Part shown: piece by piece, positions 25,169 through 37,070 of the stretch
Layout: each line of letters begins with the position of its first letter
How positions within the stretch are numbered: the first letter of the stretch is position 1
Assembly: GCA_033060915.1 (NCBI GenBank)
Contig: CM065377.1
Location: 59,362,683 to 59,426,682 of the forward strand
From: Euryodendron excelsum
Lineage: Eukaryota > Streptophyta > Magnoliopsida > Ericales > Pentaphylacaceae
Reading direction: 5' to 3'
DNA length: 64,000 bases
Notes under the pieces: model-generated
Databases searched by the model: none
Seen by the model: only the letters and a program-made list of their open reading frames with translations
What the model was told of the DNA's origin: nothing
Made by a program: the position numbers and the translations under genes

Positions 25169-26375
25169 GGCTATGTTTGGTACAAACAAATGGAATGAAA
25201 TGACCATTTACACTTCTATTTTCATTCTCTTGTTTGGTACCATTATGTGAAGTTGGAATGATCATTCTTTTTTTTTAAAAGTGGGAATAATTATTCTATT
25301 CTCCTAATGGAATGAGAACATAAAATCAAGTTTGGTGACATTTTTGTTATCACATATTTTAATAAAAATGAAACATGTTTAATGAATATTTTTTTATTTT
25401 GATATTTCAAAAAGTTAAAACATTTTGAAAACAACACTACTTCTATTTTTTTAATTTATTTTTAAAACAAAATCTTCCTCGCCGCCTATTACTACCATCC
25501 AACATGGTCGCCACCACCATTACCACCCGCTGCCACCATCCTCCACCACCACCATCTGCCACCAACATATATATGCCATACTGCCAATGAAATAATATAC
25601 AAACCATATATATAGTATGCTGCAAATATACAACTCAATCCTTGCATTTATATAATTACCTTAATCTAATATTTTTCAACTTAATAGGTTTCAATTTTAA
25701 TTACAAAATTCAAACTTTACAATGGCAAACACACGCACAGAGTGGCCCCAGCACAACGATAGCTGATGCTAATTCCAGAGGCAACCTGCTCCCATCTTTT
25801 TCAACTGTAGCACGACCTGTTTGGAACTTAGAAAAGAAAAGAAAAAGAAATAAAAATCACTGTTTGTTATGCTTTTTTTTTTTATATTTTATTTGATAAA
25901 GAAAATAGAGAAAAAGAAAAGAGAGAGAAAAAAATATAGATTGATGTAAAAAAATTTCTGCTTTTTCCTTTCTCTTTCATTTCTCTTTTCTCTCCTAAAT
26001 TTCGAACAGCCTGTTAGAATTAGATTTGAATGGAATAAATAAATAATTCAAGGCAACATCACCAGCTCTAGAAGTAGCCACCATCCACCACCACCCGCTA
26101 TCACCATTACCATTATTCTTCACAATCCACCGCCACCACTATTATCACTACTGAATTATCAAATGCCGGATAATATTTAATAAATAATATATAATAATTT
26201 TAATATTCTATATATAATATAAGATCAAAATTTGACGTTACATACTAAAATTTCATTTATACTATTATTAATTTGTGTTACTAAATAAGAGAAGGTAAAT
26301 AATCATTTTAGACAAACACATTTTATTTTCATTCTTATCCTATTTTATTTATTTATTTTTATACCAAACATAATC
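25169..26375. mobile_element. Non-autonomous DNA transposon with GGCTATGTTTGGTA ends, containing a nested element
   Basis: The left end GGCTATGTTTGGTACAAACA and the right end TATACCAAACATAATC are imperfect inverted repeats. A related element occupies 37071-37632 (shared TACCAAACATAGTC end and similar internal runs such as GGAATGAAATG and AAAACATGTTT). Both carry internal CCACCACCACCAT-like stretches. The body encodes no transposase. Confidence 0.55.
25814..26013. mobile_element. Nested MITE-like element
   Basis: The left end GACCTGTTTGGAACTTAG and the right end CTAAATTTCGAACAGCCTG are imperfect inverted repeats about 200 bp apart. The interior is purine-rich (AAAGAAAAAG), then pyrimidine-rich. 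It lies inside the larger element at 25169-26375. Confidence 0.45.
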
Positions 26376-26944
26376 TAAAATTGCATTAACTCTTTGAGAC
26401 AATCACTAAAATCTTTAATTAATCGAGGTTGGCTGCAACTCGCACAGACACCCGTTTAGGTATATAAATATATATAAAGAGAATGGCTTACACTGTGGGG
26501 CTTCAATAGAAGTTCCCAATCAGAGACCTTTACATGTGATCACTATTATCAAAGATAAACAGGTTAGTAGTTTGGTACTAATTGATTGGACTGATTGATT
26601 GCCTGCCAAACATACAACTTCAAAGTAAATTTTCGACTGATTTGATTATGATTCATTGACGTCGAACATTAACTATGCACAAACGGAAAATTCAAACTTT
26701 CTATTCCATCACTGCCACTGTTCAAAAAGTCTGCCCAAAAGACTTCCTTTCAACCAAGTATATACATATATCAATACTTGTATTCACCTTCGTAAGGGGA
26801 AAAAAATATTGTTAGATGTACCTCATCTAATTATTTATGACATACCCACATATCATGCTTACTATTGTTAAGCATTACATGATGATCATGCAATCAAATT
26901 TGGGTTTTGCTACCCACAGCCTTGGGCAGCAGCCGACTAACACA

Positions 26945-26983
26945 TTAGCATGAGTCCACAGTTGTTGGTAGGATCCATGCTAA
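26945..26983. repeat. Hairpin TTAGCATG / CATGCTAA
   Basis: A perfect 8-bp stem (26945-26952 with 26976-26983), extended outward and inward with a few mismatches (ATTAGCATGAGTCC against GGATCCATGCTAAA). No gene association is apparent. Confidence 0.5.
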
Positions 26984-27440
26984 ATTGCTACCTATTAGCT
27001 GAAGCATAGTTGATAAGTACAATTGTAAGTAGCATTTTTCATCAAATTCTTTGACCTATTTGATCAGTTGATCAACGCGTACTTATGTGTTTTTTCTTTT
27101 GAATTTTGCTAATACAACCATTTAAGCAAGATAAAAAAATGCTAATAATGTGCATATATAAATTTCTTAATGCTACATGGACTAATCAAAAGAAGAGCAC
27201 ATATAGAAGTCACGAGGTCGGCCTCATGGTAAAATCATTCTTTTGAATAAAAAAATGATAAATAAATAAATACAAAAATAACTAACCAAGATTATTGAAA
27301 ATCGCCGTGGAGAGGTCAATAAATCGGTAAAAGATCGCCGACTCATGATGTAATTCTCAGTAATTGTTATTGTAACGCCTGTCGGCTGCAAAACACTCGG
27401 TAATGTGACTGACCGTCTCAGCCCTCGGCTGCATTTTCTG

Positions 27441-27458
27441 TCTCTCTATATATCCTGA

Positions 27459-27491
<33 letters not shown>

Positions 27492-27498
27492 GGATCTA
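27441..27498 (+). promoter_or_regulatory. TATA-like motif and GA-rich leader of the remorin gene
   Basis: CTCTATATATCC (about 27444-27455) precedes a GA microsatellite (about 27460-27492) that ends seven bases before the ATG at 27499. The motif may be the TATA box with a very short leader, or both may lie in the 5' UTR; sequence alone does not decide. Confidence 0.4.
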
Positions 27499-29681
27499 AT
27501 GGAGTACGAGAGGATTCACAAAGTTCAGGTATAGTTGCTTTGTACGCCTAATATTTAGTACAGAAATCTCTTACTTCTGCTGTGTATTTGAAGCCAAAGC
27601 AAGACAATTGTAGCTATTGATTTCTGTGTTGTCATTCTCATAATGTGTTTTCTACAGTGTATTTTCTGTTGTTTTCTGAAATGGGTTTCTGGAGAAAAGA
27701 TTGAATATCAGTGAGAAACTTGAGTTTTTGACTCACTTGGATTATACTTGATACGGGTTTCCAAAGATTTGATTTTTTTTTTTTTAAATTTAAATTAAGG
27801 TGTGAGAACCCATTTGGTGTTCAAATGAAATTCGCCATTACATGGGTTTTGTTCTGTTCAAATGATGTTGGTACTTTAAAGTGTTCTATTTAGCTCTAAT
27901 AAATTGATATTGTTTTTGTAGACTGGTATAATTTCTCCAAGTAAATTGAGGATGAAGCTAATAGGGCCTCAGCACCAGAGAAAGAAAGATGGATCAAATA
28001 GCAACTCCTCCAGAACATCTCCTTCCAAGCTTGAGGATGCTGAGTTTGTGAAGAACAGTTTGTTAGCCACCAATAGTGGAGACTTTGATGATGAGGAAGG
28101 TAAGTCCTCTGCTCCATCTTGATTTCCACACTAAACCCATTATTGGAGACTGTTTCACCAAATCAACTTTGTCACTGCATATTTTTGCTATTTCCACACT
28201 ACCTATTATGCAATGTGTGAACTGTTTTTGGGATATGTCCTCCAATTGCAGCACCTGAGCTTAGTTTAGTTGTTTCTGCTTATTTGATTCAACTTTGAAC
28301 TGTTTTTTATACCCTGAAATTGGGGAATACAAGCTATTTTTTTTAGCTGATTTCTCTTCCATTCTATTGCAGCTTCCAGTTTGGAAGTTTCATCAGCGAA
28401 ATTATCAAGCAATGTGGTGGTAGATGCTGGCCAAAGTGATCAGACTTCTTGCCAGCCAAGGGAAAATGTTAAAATGCAGCAATTTTCAAAGAGTGATAGT
28501 GGAAATTCAAGTTCGATTCACCCAGTTAGAACATTAGAAGAGGAGACTATTGATTATGATAGTAATGCCAGTTCATCTAGTTTTGAGTTTCATAAAGGAG
28601 AGAGATCACTGCACAATCCCATGACAAGATCACTTTCGAGGCCTATGCCATCTAAGTGGAATGATGCAGAGAAATGGATAATGAATAGGCAAATTGTTCA
28701 ATCTAATTACTCCAAGAAAACTCATTTACAAGGTCAGGCAAATCGGCTGCCGATGACAAATATGGTGAGGGTAGCTCCGGAGTCCACTGGTTATGATCAA
28801 AAGTTGTCTGTTAAGCGGGTTGATTTCTGTCAGCCAACATCTCAAATGGGCTTGGAGAAGTTCTCTCTTGTTTCCTCTGGAACTCAACACATTCCAGGTC
28901 AAGCCAATGGAGAAAATGTGGTAGTTGATCTGTATCCTCAAAGTAAGGATCTGAAGGAAGTTGACAATAGCAATTCATCTTGTACAAAGAGTTTAGCTGA
29001 AGACAACACAGGTAAATCATGACATCTTTTCTGTTATTCAATCAACATATTCAGTGAGCAACTTTTGGGTAAACTGTAAAAGTAATAGGACTATGTCATG
29101 TAGCTTTATTAAAAATTAGAACTCTTTGTGTTGGGATTTATATCCATATGATTTCTACATGATAATAGGTTGCCCAGGCTTAGATGGAGTGCATGATTTC
29201 CTTGTTAGATTAGTGAAAAATACTACTCATTTGATGCTTGCACTTGTCATTGCACGCGACTTTTCCTTAGACACAACTTTCAGAAAAATTGGACATGAGG
29301 ATCCAAACTTGAAAGAGTTCATGTATCAACCTCTGTTTCGAAGATGGTCCTTTTTGTTTTGGCTGCTGTGATATAAAATCTTTTCGGTTTTCTTTAACTA
29401 TTTCTCGTTGAATATATGAAAGCAGGGGCACATTTTTAGTGCATAAATATAGTTTGAATGTGCTATAGGTTTGTTGTTGCTTGCCATACATTTAATTTGT
29501 TACATAATTGCAAGTCAGTAACACTTGTCAGGAAGGAAGCAGTGGAAGAAATTGGTTTATCTCTATGTCCCGGCAAGCCCTTCACTTGTTGCTGGCGGTG
29601 GTCATAGAATTGATTGGTTGTCAAAACTGTATTAGGAAATGTGAGTCAGAGAGAAGAACAAGAAGAAAGAAATAAGGGGAT

Positions 29682-29730
<49 letters not shown>

Positions 29731-32700
29731 ATTGTTGGGGGAAGAGGGAATATAATAAAGAACCTATAAATTTGACTCACTAGTTCGTTGATCCAGTTTA
29801 TGATTCTTTCTCAGTAGATTTCTTCCAAGACTCAATTTCCAAGCTGTCATATGCACTTTACCTGTGTAAAATTTTGACTGTCTCGTGTCTCGTGTAAATT
29901 TTTACTGGTCATTTTATTTGTACATACTAGTGCATATGTATGTAGCAATACGAATATTTCATAATTCAATCTATAGAAATGAAATTGATATCTTTTTCTC
30001 TTCAGATGTTTCAAACCATACAGAATTTGAGTGGTGATATGTTGTGAACTTTCATGATTAATCATACAGGTCTTCCAGCCATAAGATCAGTCTCAATGAG
30101 AGACATGGGAACAGAAATGACCCCTATTCCAAGTCAAGAGCCTTCAAGGACCACAACCCCGGAAGGGGCAACAACACCCCTTCGCAGCCCTTCTTCTTCA
30201 ATGCCATCTACTCCTCGAAGAGGAGCACCAGCACCCACCCCTAATGGGCAAACCACTGATGACAAGTCACAACATGCAATACAGAACAGCAAAAGAGAAT
30301 TGTCGGAACAAGAACTAAAGCTCAAGACAAGGAGGGAGATAGTAGCCCTTGGTGTACAACTTGGCAAAATGAATATTGCTGCCTGGGCAAGTAAAGATGA
30401 GGAGGAAAAAATGGCCTCTGCAGTTGAAACCGTGGATGCTGCAACACATGAACGGATTGAATATGAAAAACATGCAGCTGCATGGGAGGAAGCTGAAAAA
30501 TCTAAACACACTGCAAGGTTTCTTCTTAGGACCTATGTTCTTGAACCGTTTAAAACAACCATTCTGATGATGATCAAGTTTCTACTTCTCCCTTTGAAAC
30601 ATATCCTACTTTTCCTATAGATTTGATGTTAGGATGTCAAAAAATTTGCAGATATAAGCGTGAAGAAATCAAAATCCAAGCATGGGAAAGTCAGCTGAAA
30701 GCAAAACTTGAGGCTGAGATGAGGAGGATGGAGGTACTTGAGAGTTCAATTTTATCTGTATTATATCAAAGGAAGTAATTCATTATGGTGTTGGAACCTC
30801 ATCCGGTTTTTTTTTTAATTGAAATAATGTAGATTAAATATAATCATGGAAAAGGAAAAATTACACTTTACCTCTTTGTGATTATCCCCCAAAACACATA
30901 ACCCCCCCTGTGGTTCAAAAGTTGACATTTGACCTAACCGCCTTCTGGTTGTGACCAAAGTGCAACTATCAATACGTCCATCCAAAGTGATGGCACATGC
31001 GCTTCGCGCACTATAATTCAAATTTTCAAACTTTTAATTTGAAAGTTGCATTTTCAATACATAAAATGACATTTATGCCCTTAAGCCGTTTGTTTCTCAC
31101 TGTGAGATGACGATGCAGTGGTGGTCGAGGATATGGTGACCTGTGGTGGTTGCTAGTTTGGTTGAGTGTGGAAATAGAGGGTTTGTCACTTTAGAGAGAG
31201 AGAGCCGAAGAGAGACAGGGAGCAAACTCCAGGGGCTCTACTAGTCGTAGAAAGGGAGAGAAAACAGAGACAAGACAGAAAAACAGGGATGAGAGAAAAA
31301 AAAAAGTTTACTGAGGGAGAAAGGGGACCGATAGAAGAGAGAAAGAGGGAGTATATGTGTGTGTGAGTGCCAAAATGGTGGTGGCTGGTGCCGGATTGAT
31401 GGAGATGGCAGCAGTGGATCTGCTAGGCTCTTGCTATGGGGGTGAGGATGATGTTTTAGAGAGAGAAGTGAGAGGAAGAGAGAAAAATGGAGAAAGGTGA
31501 CTGAGGTCACTGGAGATGGAGCCTGAGGCAACCAAGTCCACTTGAGATAACAACAGAGTGTGAAGGAGAAGATGATGTTGTCGGCAATGACTATGGGGCA
31601 GCTACAACACAGTCAGTGAGGGTTATTGAGTGTAAAAGAGAAAGCTTCCGTGATAGGAGAGAATGAGAGAGTTGGACCGAGAGAGGAAGGTGGAAAGACT
31701 GAAGGTGAAGGTCGGTTTGTTGCCGTTGATGGCTTTGACTGAGGTCGGTTGAGGAAGGTGTCTCACAGTGGTGATGACTGATCATGGAGGTGGGTTTCTG
31801 GAGAGAGGAACACCGATGGAAAAGAAAGTGAGGGGCAATGGCTGCTGGTACTGAGGACGATGTTGGTACAGGTGGCTTCCATCACTATTTTCTTCATCTT
31901 CTATCTCTCATACCTTTTCTCTCTCTATAACCGACACCCACAACCAATGCCCATAGCCTCCATGTTACCATCATTCCTCACTATGGATAGACTCCACTAC
32001 ATTGCTACCATCACTGCAGGCTCTCTTCGCTCCTGTCATTTTGCAAACTATATTGTGGGTTAAGTGAAGAAAAGGGTAGTGAGTAGCCATGGGTAGCGGT
32101 GCTGCTAGGGAGAGACGTGAAGAATAGGCGGCGGTAGTAGAGAGAGGATAAACTGGAGAAAAGAGCAAAAGCAGTTTAGACATTTCGCAGAAACAGTTAA
32201 TCTAGTTGGACCTTGCACATCACTCCAAACCACGAAAGCGTTAAATGTCAACTTTTGAACTACAGCGGGTTGTGTGTTTGTAGGGCAAACCACTGGGCAT
32301 AGAATGTAATTTTCCTGTGATAAAATTTTGGGGGCTCAGTGGAACGAAGATTAAAGCAAGGGCTTTAGGAACTTAAAGACATCAATGGCTTACTTGTAAT
32401 CTAAACAATTCTGAGGTACAGTGCAGATGAAGCCATTTCTTAAATTGTATCTATCTTCTAGTTGTAGGATTGTTACATATAGAGCAGCATTTTGTTAGTT
32501 GGGATTATCACATACCGAGTAACTTACAGCTTTAACATAAATTGGTAACCATTTTTTTTTCAGGCCCAAGTTGAACAAATGAGAGCACATGCTCAAGCAA
32601 AGATGGTGAAGAAGATTGCAATGGCAAGGCAAAAATCAGAAGAAAAACGGGCTGCAGCAGAAGCTAGAAGAAATCGACAGGCTGAGAGAACTGCAGCTCA

Positions 32701-32770
32701 GGCAGAATACATCCGCCAAACAGGCCGAATTCCATCGTCCGCCTTCATCTGTTGTGGTTGGTCATCATAA
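27499..32770 (+). CDS. Remorin family protein (long-N-terminus group)
   Basis: Six exons: 27499-27528, 27922-28099, 28373-29011, 30070-30517, 30652-30733 and 32564-32770. All are GT-AG with matching phases, giving 527 aa. Residues 1-400 are polar, Ser/Pro/Thr-rich and look disordered (MEYERIHKVQ, SPSKLRMKLIGPQ, SRPMPSKWNDAEKWIMNRQ, RDMGTEMTPIPSQEPSRTTT). The C-terminal 120 residues are the Remorin_C region: AAWEEAEKSKHTARYKREE, IQAWESQLKAKLEAEMRRME, QVEQMRAHAQAKMVKKIA, then AEARRNRQAERTAAQAEY, an Ala/Glu/Lys-rich coiled coil. The end SSAFICCGWSS has the paired cysteines typical of S-acylated remorin anchors. Remorins sit in plasma-membrane nanodomains and oligomerise through the coiled coil; the client of this one is unknown. 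In Arabidopsis a remorin (recalled as At1g30320) also neighbours ARF6. Intron 3 holds a G46 run and intron 5 a Mutator-like insertion. Confidence 0.93.
29684..29729. repeat. 46-nt uninterrupted G homopolymer in remorin intron 3
   Basis: Forty-six consecutive G on the coding strand, so the pre-mRNA would carry a G46 tract able to form G-quadruplexes. The length is uncertain for the same technical reasons as any long homopolymer. Confidence 0.95.
30854..32315. mobile_element. Mutator-like element with about 87-bp inverted ends in remorin intron 5
   Basis: The left arm (30854-30940) and right arm (32229-32315) are inverted, with ends GGAAAAATTAC and GTAATTTTCC and an exact 17-bp core, TTCAAAAGTTGACATTT (30914-30930) against AAATGTCAACTTTTGAA (32243-32259). 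The 1.3-kb interior is GA-rich with only short frames and no transposase. Long terminal repeats point to a non-autonomous MULE. A clean 9-bp target duplication was not found. It accounts for most of the 1.83-kb intron. Confidence 0.65.
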
Positions 32771-33699
32771 AATCAGAAACACAGTGCAAATTGGAAATTA
32801 CTTCTCCATACAATCGCTATGCAAAATTAGCCCCTTTCCGTACTCTGATTCGGATTTCATCATTAAAGGAGTCTTGTCCTTTATGTTATCCATCCTTGTA
32901 TTTACTGAGCAAAACCTCAGAGTGTTAGTTTTTACATGAAATGAATTTTGTATTTGATGCATAGATTGTTTTAATTTGTGTTCTTGTACCATTAGGTATC
33001 GTTGATCCTGAATGTTAGGAGTTACCATTCAAAATCCTGCTGTTGCCATTGTTAGGCTGGCCATATCTCAAATTTTTAAAGAGATCGACTCATAAGATAT
33101 TAGCATTGAATGAATGAAGATGAAGATGGTTGTCAAATAAACGAAAATTTTATTAACCTGTGTACAGGAATATATAAACAGTGAGAGCTTAAGAGAAGAA
33201 AAATATAGTAACTGAGTAAAAATCACAACTCCATTTTCACAACCATGTTCCTATGTTCACTGGGAAGATGATGTAGAAGGGCTTTCTAATGAAGACCATG
33301 CAATGACCAGTCCTTGTATTGAAGGATATTATAAATCTCTGTTTGTGGAGAATGGAGCTCCGTTCTAGTTCAGGCACAGCTAATAATGCTTCAGATGTTG
33401 TCCCTACAAGCAAACTACGACCAATTCAAATTGACACAGAAAATCTGAATCTTGTCCAATATTTTCTAATACAATCTCATCTTAATGCTATATGCTTGGA
33501 TCTTCAATTTGTAGAGCAATATGAAAAGGAAATAGAAAATATAGGATAGGAAAATGAAGTAAAAGTAGCTAAACTTCTTTCTTTTTCTTTTCTTATAGTA
33601 ACGTAGGAAAATGGAAAGAAAATGAACTAGTATTTGTCAAAAAATTCATTTAACCCATAAAAAAAATGAAAATGTACAAGTAATTTTAGTTTTTTTCTT

Positions 33700-34005
33700 A
33701 TATGATGTCCGAGAACCTATCTAAGGTTGGGCCCGCCCACCCATAATGACTAAATTTCTCGAAGATTGGTCAAATACCCAAAATTCACCGATCTTGGGTA
33801 AGGCACAAATCACCCAAGCATAGGGCTACTATCAGATTGAATCAATGTAGCAATTCATGCAATAAGGAGAACTCGAGGTGGGCTTTCGACACACTTGCCT
33901 AAAGTAAAAAATTAAGCATTCTTGTCATTGGCAAGGGCGAATCTCTTTGACCTTTGAAAGGAAAGAGTAGAGCTCTGACCAATTAAGCTAAATCCATTGG
34001 TTAAT
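33700..34005 (-). mobile_element. tRNA-derived SINE-like element, minus strand
   Basis: On the minus strand the element opens CCAATGGATTTAGCTTAATT and continues with GGTCAGAGCTC, a tRNA A-box region. A degraded B box (GGTCAAAGAGATTCGCCC) follows about 35 bases on, then a body of about 240 bp ending in an A-rich tail. The flanks AACTGAAATTA and AACTAAAATTA match at 10 of 11 positions and are a plausible target-site duplication. Confidence 0.5.
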
Positions 34006-34724
34006 TTCAGTTCTTTTTCACTTTTTTTTTTTTTTTTCCTTTGAGAAATTTAAGATCCAAAGGTAGCTTAAGAGTAGATCTCTTTCAGGAATATGGAACT
34101 CCTAAGCTCCTTAACTGGAGGAACTTGACAGCCCTATTACTATCTCCTGTAAATGCAACTATCCTAAGTCTTTGCTACATTTTCTTCAGTGAAAGCCTGA
34201 TTAGGACTAAACATACTCTTCAACACTCAAATCACGTGGTGGAACCTAAGTTTCAGCCTCGACATAGATATAGTAGGGTCTCTTGCAGATAGTTTTGTGA
34301 TGTTGAGAGGTAATACTTCTTACTGGATATGTAGAGTAGCCTATTTATTATCCGTTTTTTGTACCCAAAAAAAAAAAAAGTAGATACACTTTCTTAAGAA
34401 CATACAAAGATAGAACCATCTTTTTTCATAAGCTAAGCTAAGATTTATGCAAGAACAATATTCAAGTATGAATTAAGTCACCAGAGTTATATACTTCCCA
34501 AAAGATCTGCTAATAGAAGAGAAACATGTTAAGCATCTTTATCCAGATATTCACAGAAAATCTTGGGCTCAGGAGAAAGACAATGAAGATGTTCACACTC
34601 GCAAAGGGAACTGAAAGTCTAAAATCTCTTGCTTGTGAAAGTCAGTAAGCATTGCTGCTCAAGCAAGAAGACATTTGAATGACTTACAAAATTGCAGTAT
34701 CTCATATTTGGTAGCTATGAAGTA

Positions 34725-35165
34725 CTGACACGCAACATGGACAAGACATAACATGAACATGAGGCCATAGTAATTTTTAAAAAATGCAGAACACAACATG
34801 ATATATCAAAGACACGGTAAAAAAAGGTATAGTTTTTGTATGTCATGTATAGGAATATTTGACTCAAAGACAATTAAAAAATCACAACTAAAACAATGGA
34901 ATCCATAGTTTAAAAGTCGAATTAGATATATAATTACATTGCTTTTATTTTACAATTTAATCTTAAATTATTTTCTTTAAACTTGCAATACATTTCATAT
35001 ACGTCTAAGTAACAGACTTGGGTGTCTAAGCGGGAGATAAGCAAGTCCTTCAAGTGCCTGAAGTGTGTTCAATTCTAAAATAAATTAAAAAAATAATTAA
35101 ACATGTCTGGATACATGCCCGACATGTAATCGAAGAGTTTAGACGTGTTCATACCTCTTAATTTA
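34725..35165. repeat. Dispersed ACACGG-type repeat, copy 2
   Basis: ACTGACACGCAACATGGACA at the left and ATACATGCCCGACATG, then GACGTGTTCATACC, at the right flank an AT-rich middle with TTTTTAAAAAATGCAGA and CATGTATAGGAATAT, paralleling the copy at 1930-2320. Confidence 0.45.
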
Positions 35166-36220
35166 GTAATATCTGAAATTGCAAACAGAATGGAAATGCT
35201 TTTCCTTCAATTTGAGAGTTGTTTTCGAGCTTTGGCTTTCATTTCCATCAACCTGTATCAGTGGGGGAGCCAGTCTCTCTCAAGTATTGTGTGTGATTTG
35301 GTGTATATATAAATATATATATTTATTTATATGTATTCTAAAAAGATGCTGGAATTTTTTGACTTGATAAAAAGAAAATCAAGTAAACAATCTCACTTAT
35401 TGAAAAGAGTAAAGAGAGTTGATATATAGGTTATAAGGAGCTTGAAGAAACCCTGTATTTGTCAACATGCTCAATTTGAATTTTCAAAACTCTTGTCACC
35501 AACTGTTTTGTAAGGCTGACGTTGTTTTTCTGTTTTTATTCCAAAATTTTTCAAAAAAATCACTTTTCAGCAACAATTTGCCAAAAAAGTGTGGAAACAA
35601 TAAACACAAAAATGTGTTCACTTGTTTGCACAACAAATGAAAATGACGACTCTTTTCTCTCTCTGGCTGTAAAATTGAGCACCATGCACACAGAACCACC
35701 ACCAATACGATGCACCATACGCAACCACTTTTTCACTCTTCTTTAATATAATAAAAGACAAATAACACAGGGTTACCAAATATGTTTTCTTATCTTTATT
35801 TTCACTTTTATGAATACCAAACATGTTTAAAAAAAAAAACTGATAACGTTAAAAAATGCCTCCTTGGTGACAAATCTAAGTTCTCTACTTTTTCACAAAA
35901 TCAAGGAGGGTAAACCTAATGAAATAGCCCTCATAATACTTGTTCCTCAACCATCTATTAAAGCAGCGTCTCTAGGTTTATTTATATTTTGTGAGTTACT
36001 GCTACATTTGGATATAGGATTTGCAAAGGGAAAAAAAAAGAGAAGAAAAAGAAGCTAGAATTTATTAAACCTAGTATCAGATCGCATTTTAAGAGAGTTT
36101 TGTAGCGTTAGTTTGAGTGTGGTACATTTGCTCTATTGTAGCTCTTGTTACAAGTTCGAAATAATAGCTCTGGCTAAGAATATACTCTTTAGAAGTAAGA
36201 ACTTAAAAGCTTTTCCATTA

Positions 36221-36440
36221 GGCGATGTTTGAAATCTAGATTTATCAACAAAAAAAAAAAAATAAAAAAATGAGGGAGAAAAAAGAAGAAAATAAGAGAT
36301 TTAAAATCCTTATTTATTTTCTTTCATTTTTTTTTTTTGTTCTTTTACCTCTATTTTCTCTAGTAACTTAACATATAATATACTTTCGTATCCTTTTCTT
36401 TTTTCTTTTTACTTATCAAATCTTCAATCCAAACACAACA
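36221..36440. mobile_element. MITE-like element
   Basis: The left end CGATGTTTGAAATCTAGATT and the right end AATCTTCAATCCAAACACAAC are imperfect inverted repeats enclosing an A-rich then T-rich, non-coding body of about 200 bp. Confidence 0.4.
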
Positions 36441-36525
36441 TAAATGTTAAAACTCAAAGTTGATGGTCCCCTTCTCTAATTTTGGACAAAATATACGACA
36501 TGGAATTGGTTCATGTCCATGTGAG

Positions 36526-36582
<57 letters not shown>
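36526..36582. repeat. Compound microsatellite (TC)n(CA)n
   Basis: An uninterrupted TC run (36526-36550) continues directly into CA repeats (36551-36582). Confidence 0.95.
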
Positions 36583-36585
<3 letters not shown>

Positions 36586-37070
36586 CATACCATTTTAATT
36601 CATCATGCACATGATTTCAACATTTTGACACAAAATACATTGTGTAAATCAACACTATCTTTGTTGTAAAAATACCAACCCCTGCCCCACCCCATGCATA
36701 AAGAGAGATGGGTTTTGGGAATCTGAACCCTGCCTTTAAATTCTTTTAGTGATGATAGTGCCCTTCCCTGTAACCATTTCATCCTCCAAAAAGTTTAATC
36801 GATTCCCAGCATATCTGACACCAAAAAAAAAAAACCCAAGCGAAACCTTCAATTCTACCCTTTGTAAAAAGGCAAGCCCATCCCACTTGTGACGAGAGAG
36901 CCGCCCATGATCTTCCTAGGTTCATTGCAAACTATCATCACAAACGCAAGCCTGTACAGAAAAAGGTAAATATGTGAATAACATGTTAAAGGGGAAGGGC
37001 CCGACTGCTAAGCTACAATCTGAACATCCATCAAGAATGGAATTGAATTCTGTTCCATTCTCAATATAAA

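Larger units (their letters stand above)
13960..27440. other. 13.5-kb gene-free interval
   Basis: AT-rich DNA without a recognisable protein in any frame. It contains the 3' flank of gene 2, a 66-nt C run, an approximately 100-bp G-rich tandem repeat, palindromic hairpin sequences (17230-17323, 23342-23384, 26945-26983), MITE-like inverted repeats and simple repeats, all listed separately. The minus-strand frames at 19819-20070 and 23450-23632 are short and match nothing I know. I see no convincing microRNA precursor or tRNA. Confidence 0.6.

Noticed and set aside
29126..29371. 81-aa frame on the + strand (MCWDLYPYDFYM...)
   Set aside because: It lies inside remorin intron 3 and matches no family; joining it would break the remorin reading frame.
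30134..30511. 125-aa minus-strand frame across remorin exon 4
   Set aside because: It is the antisense of a Ser/Pro-rich coding exon and has no independent support.
31241..31785. 96-aa and 64-aa minus-strand frames rich in Ser, Leu and His
   Set aside because: They are low-complexity translations of the GA-rich interior of the Mutator-like element in remorin intron 5.
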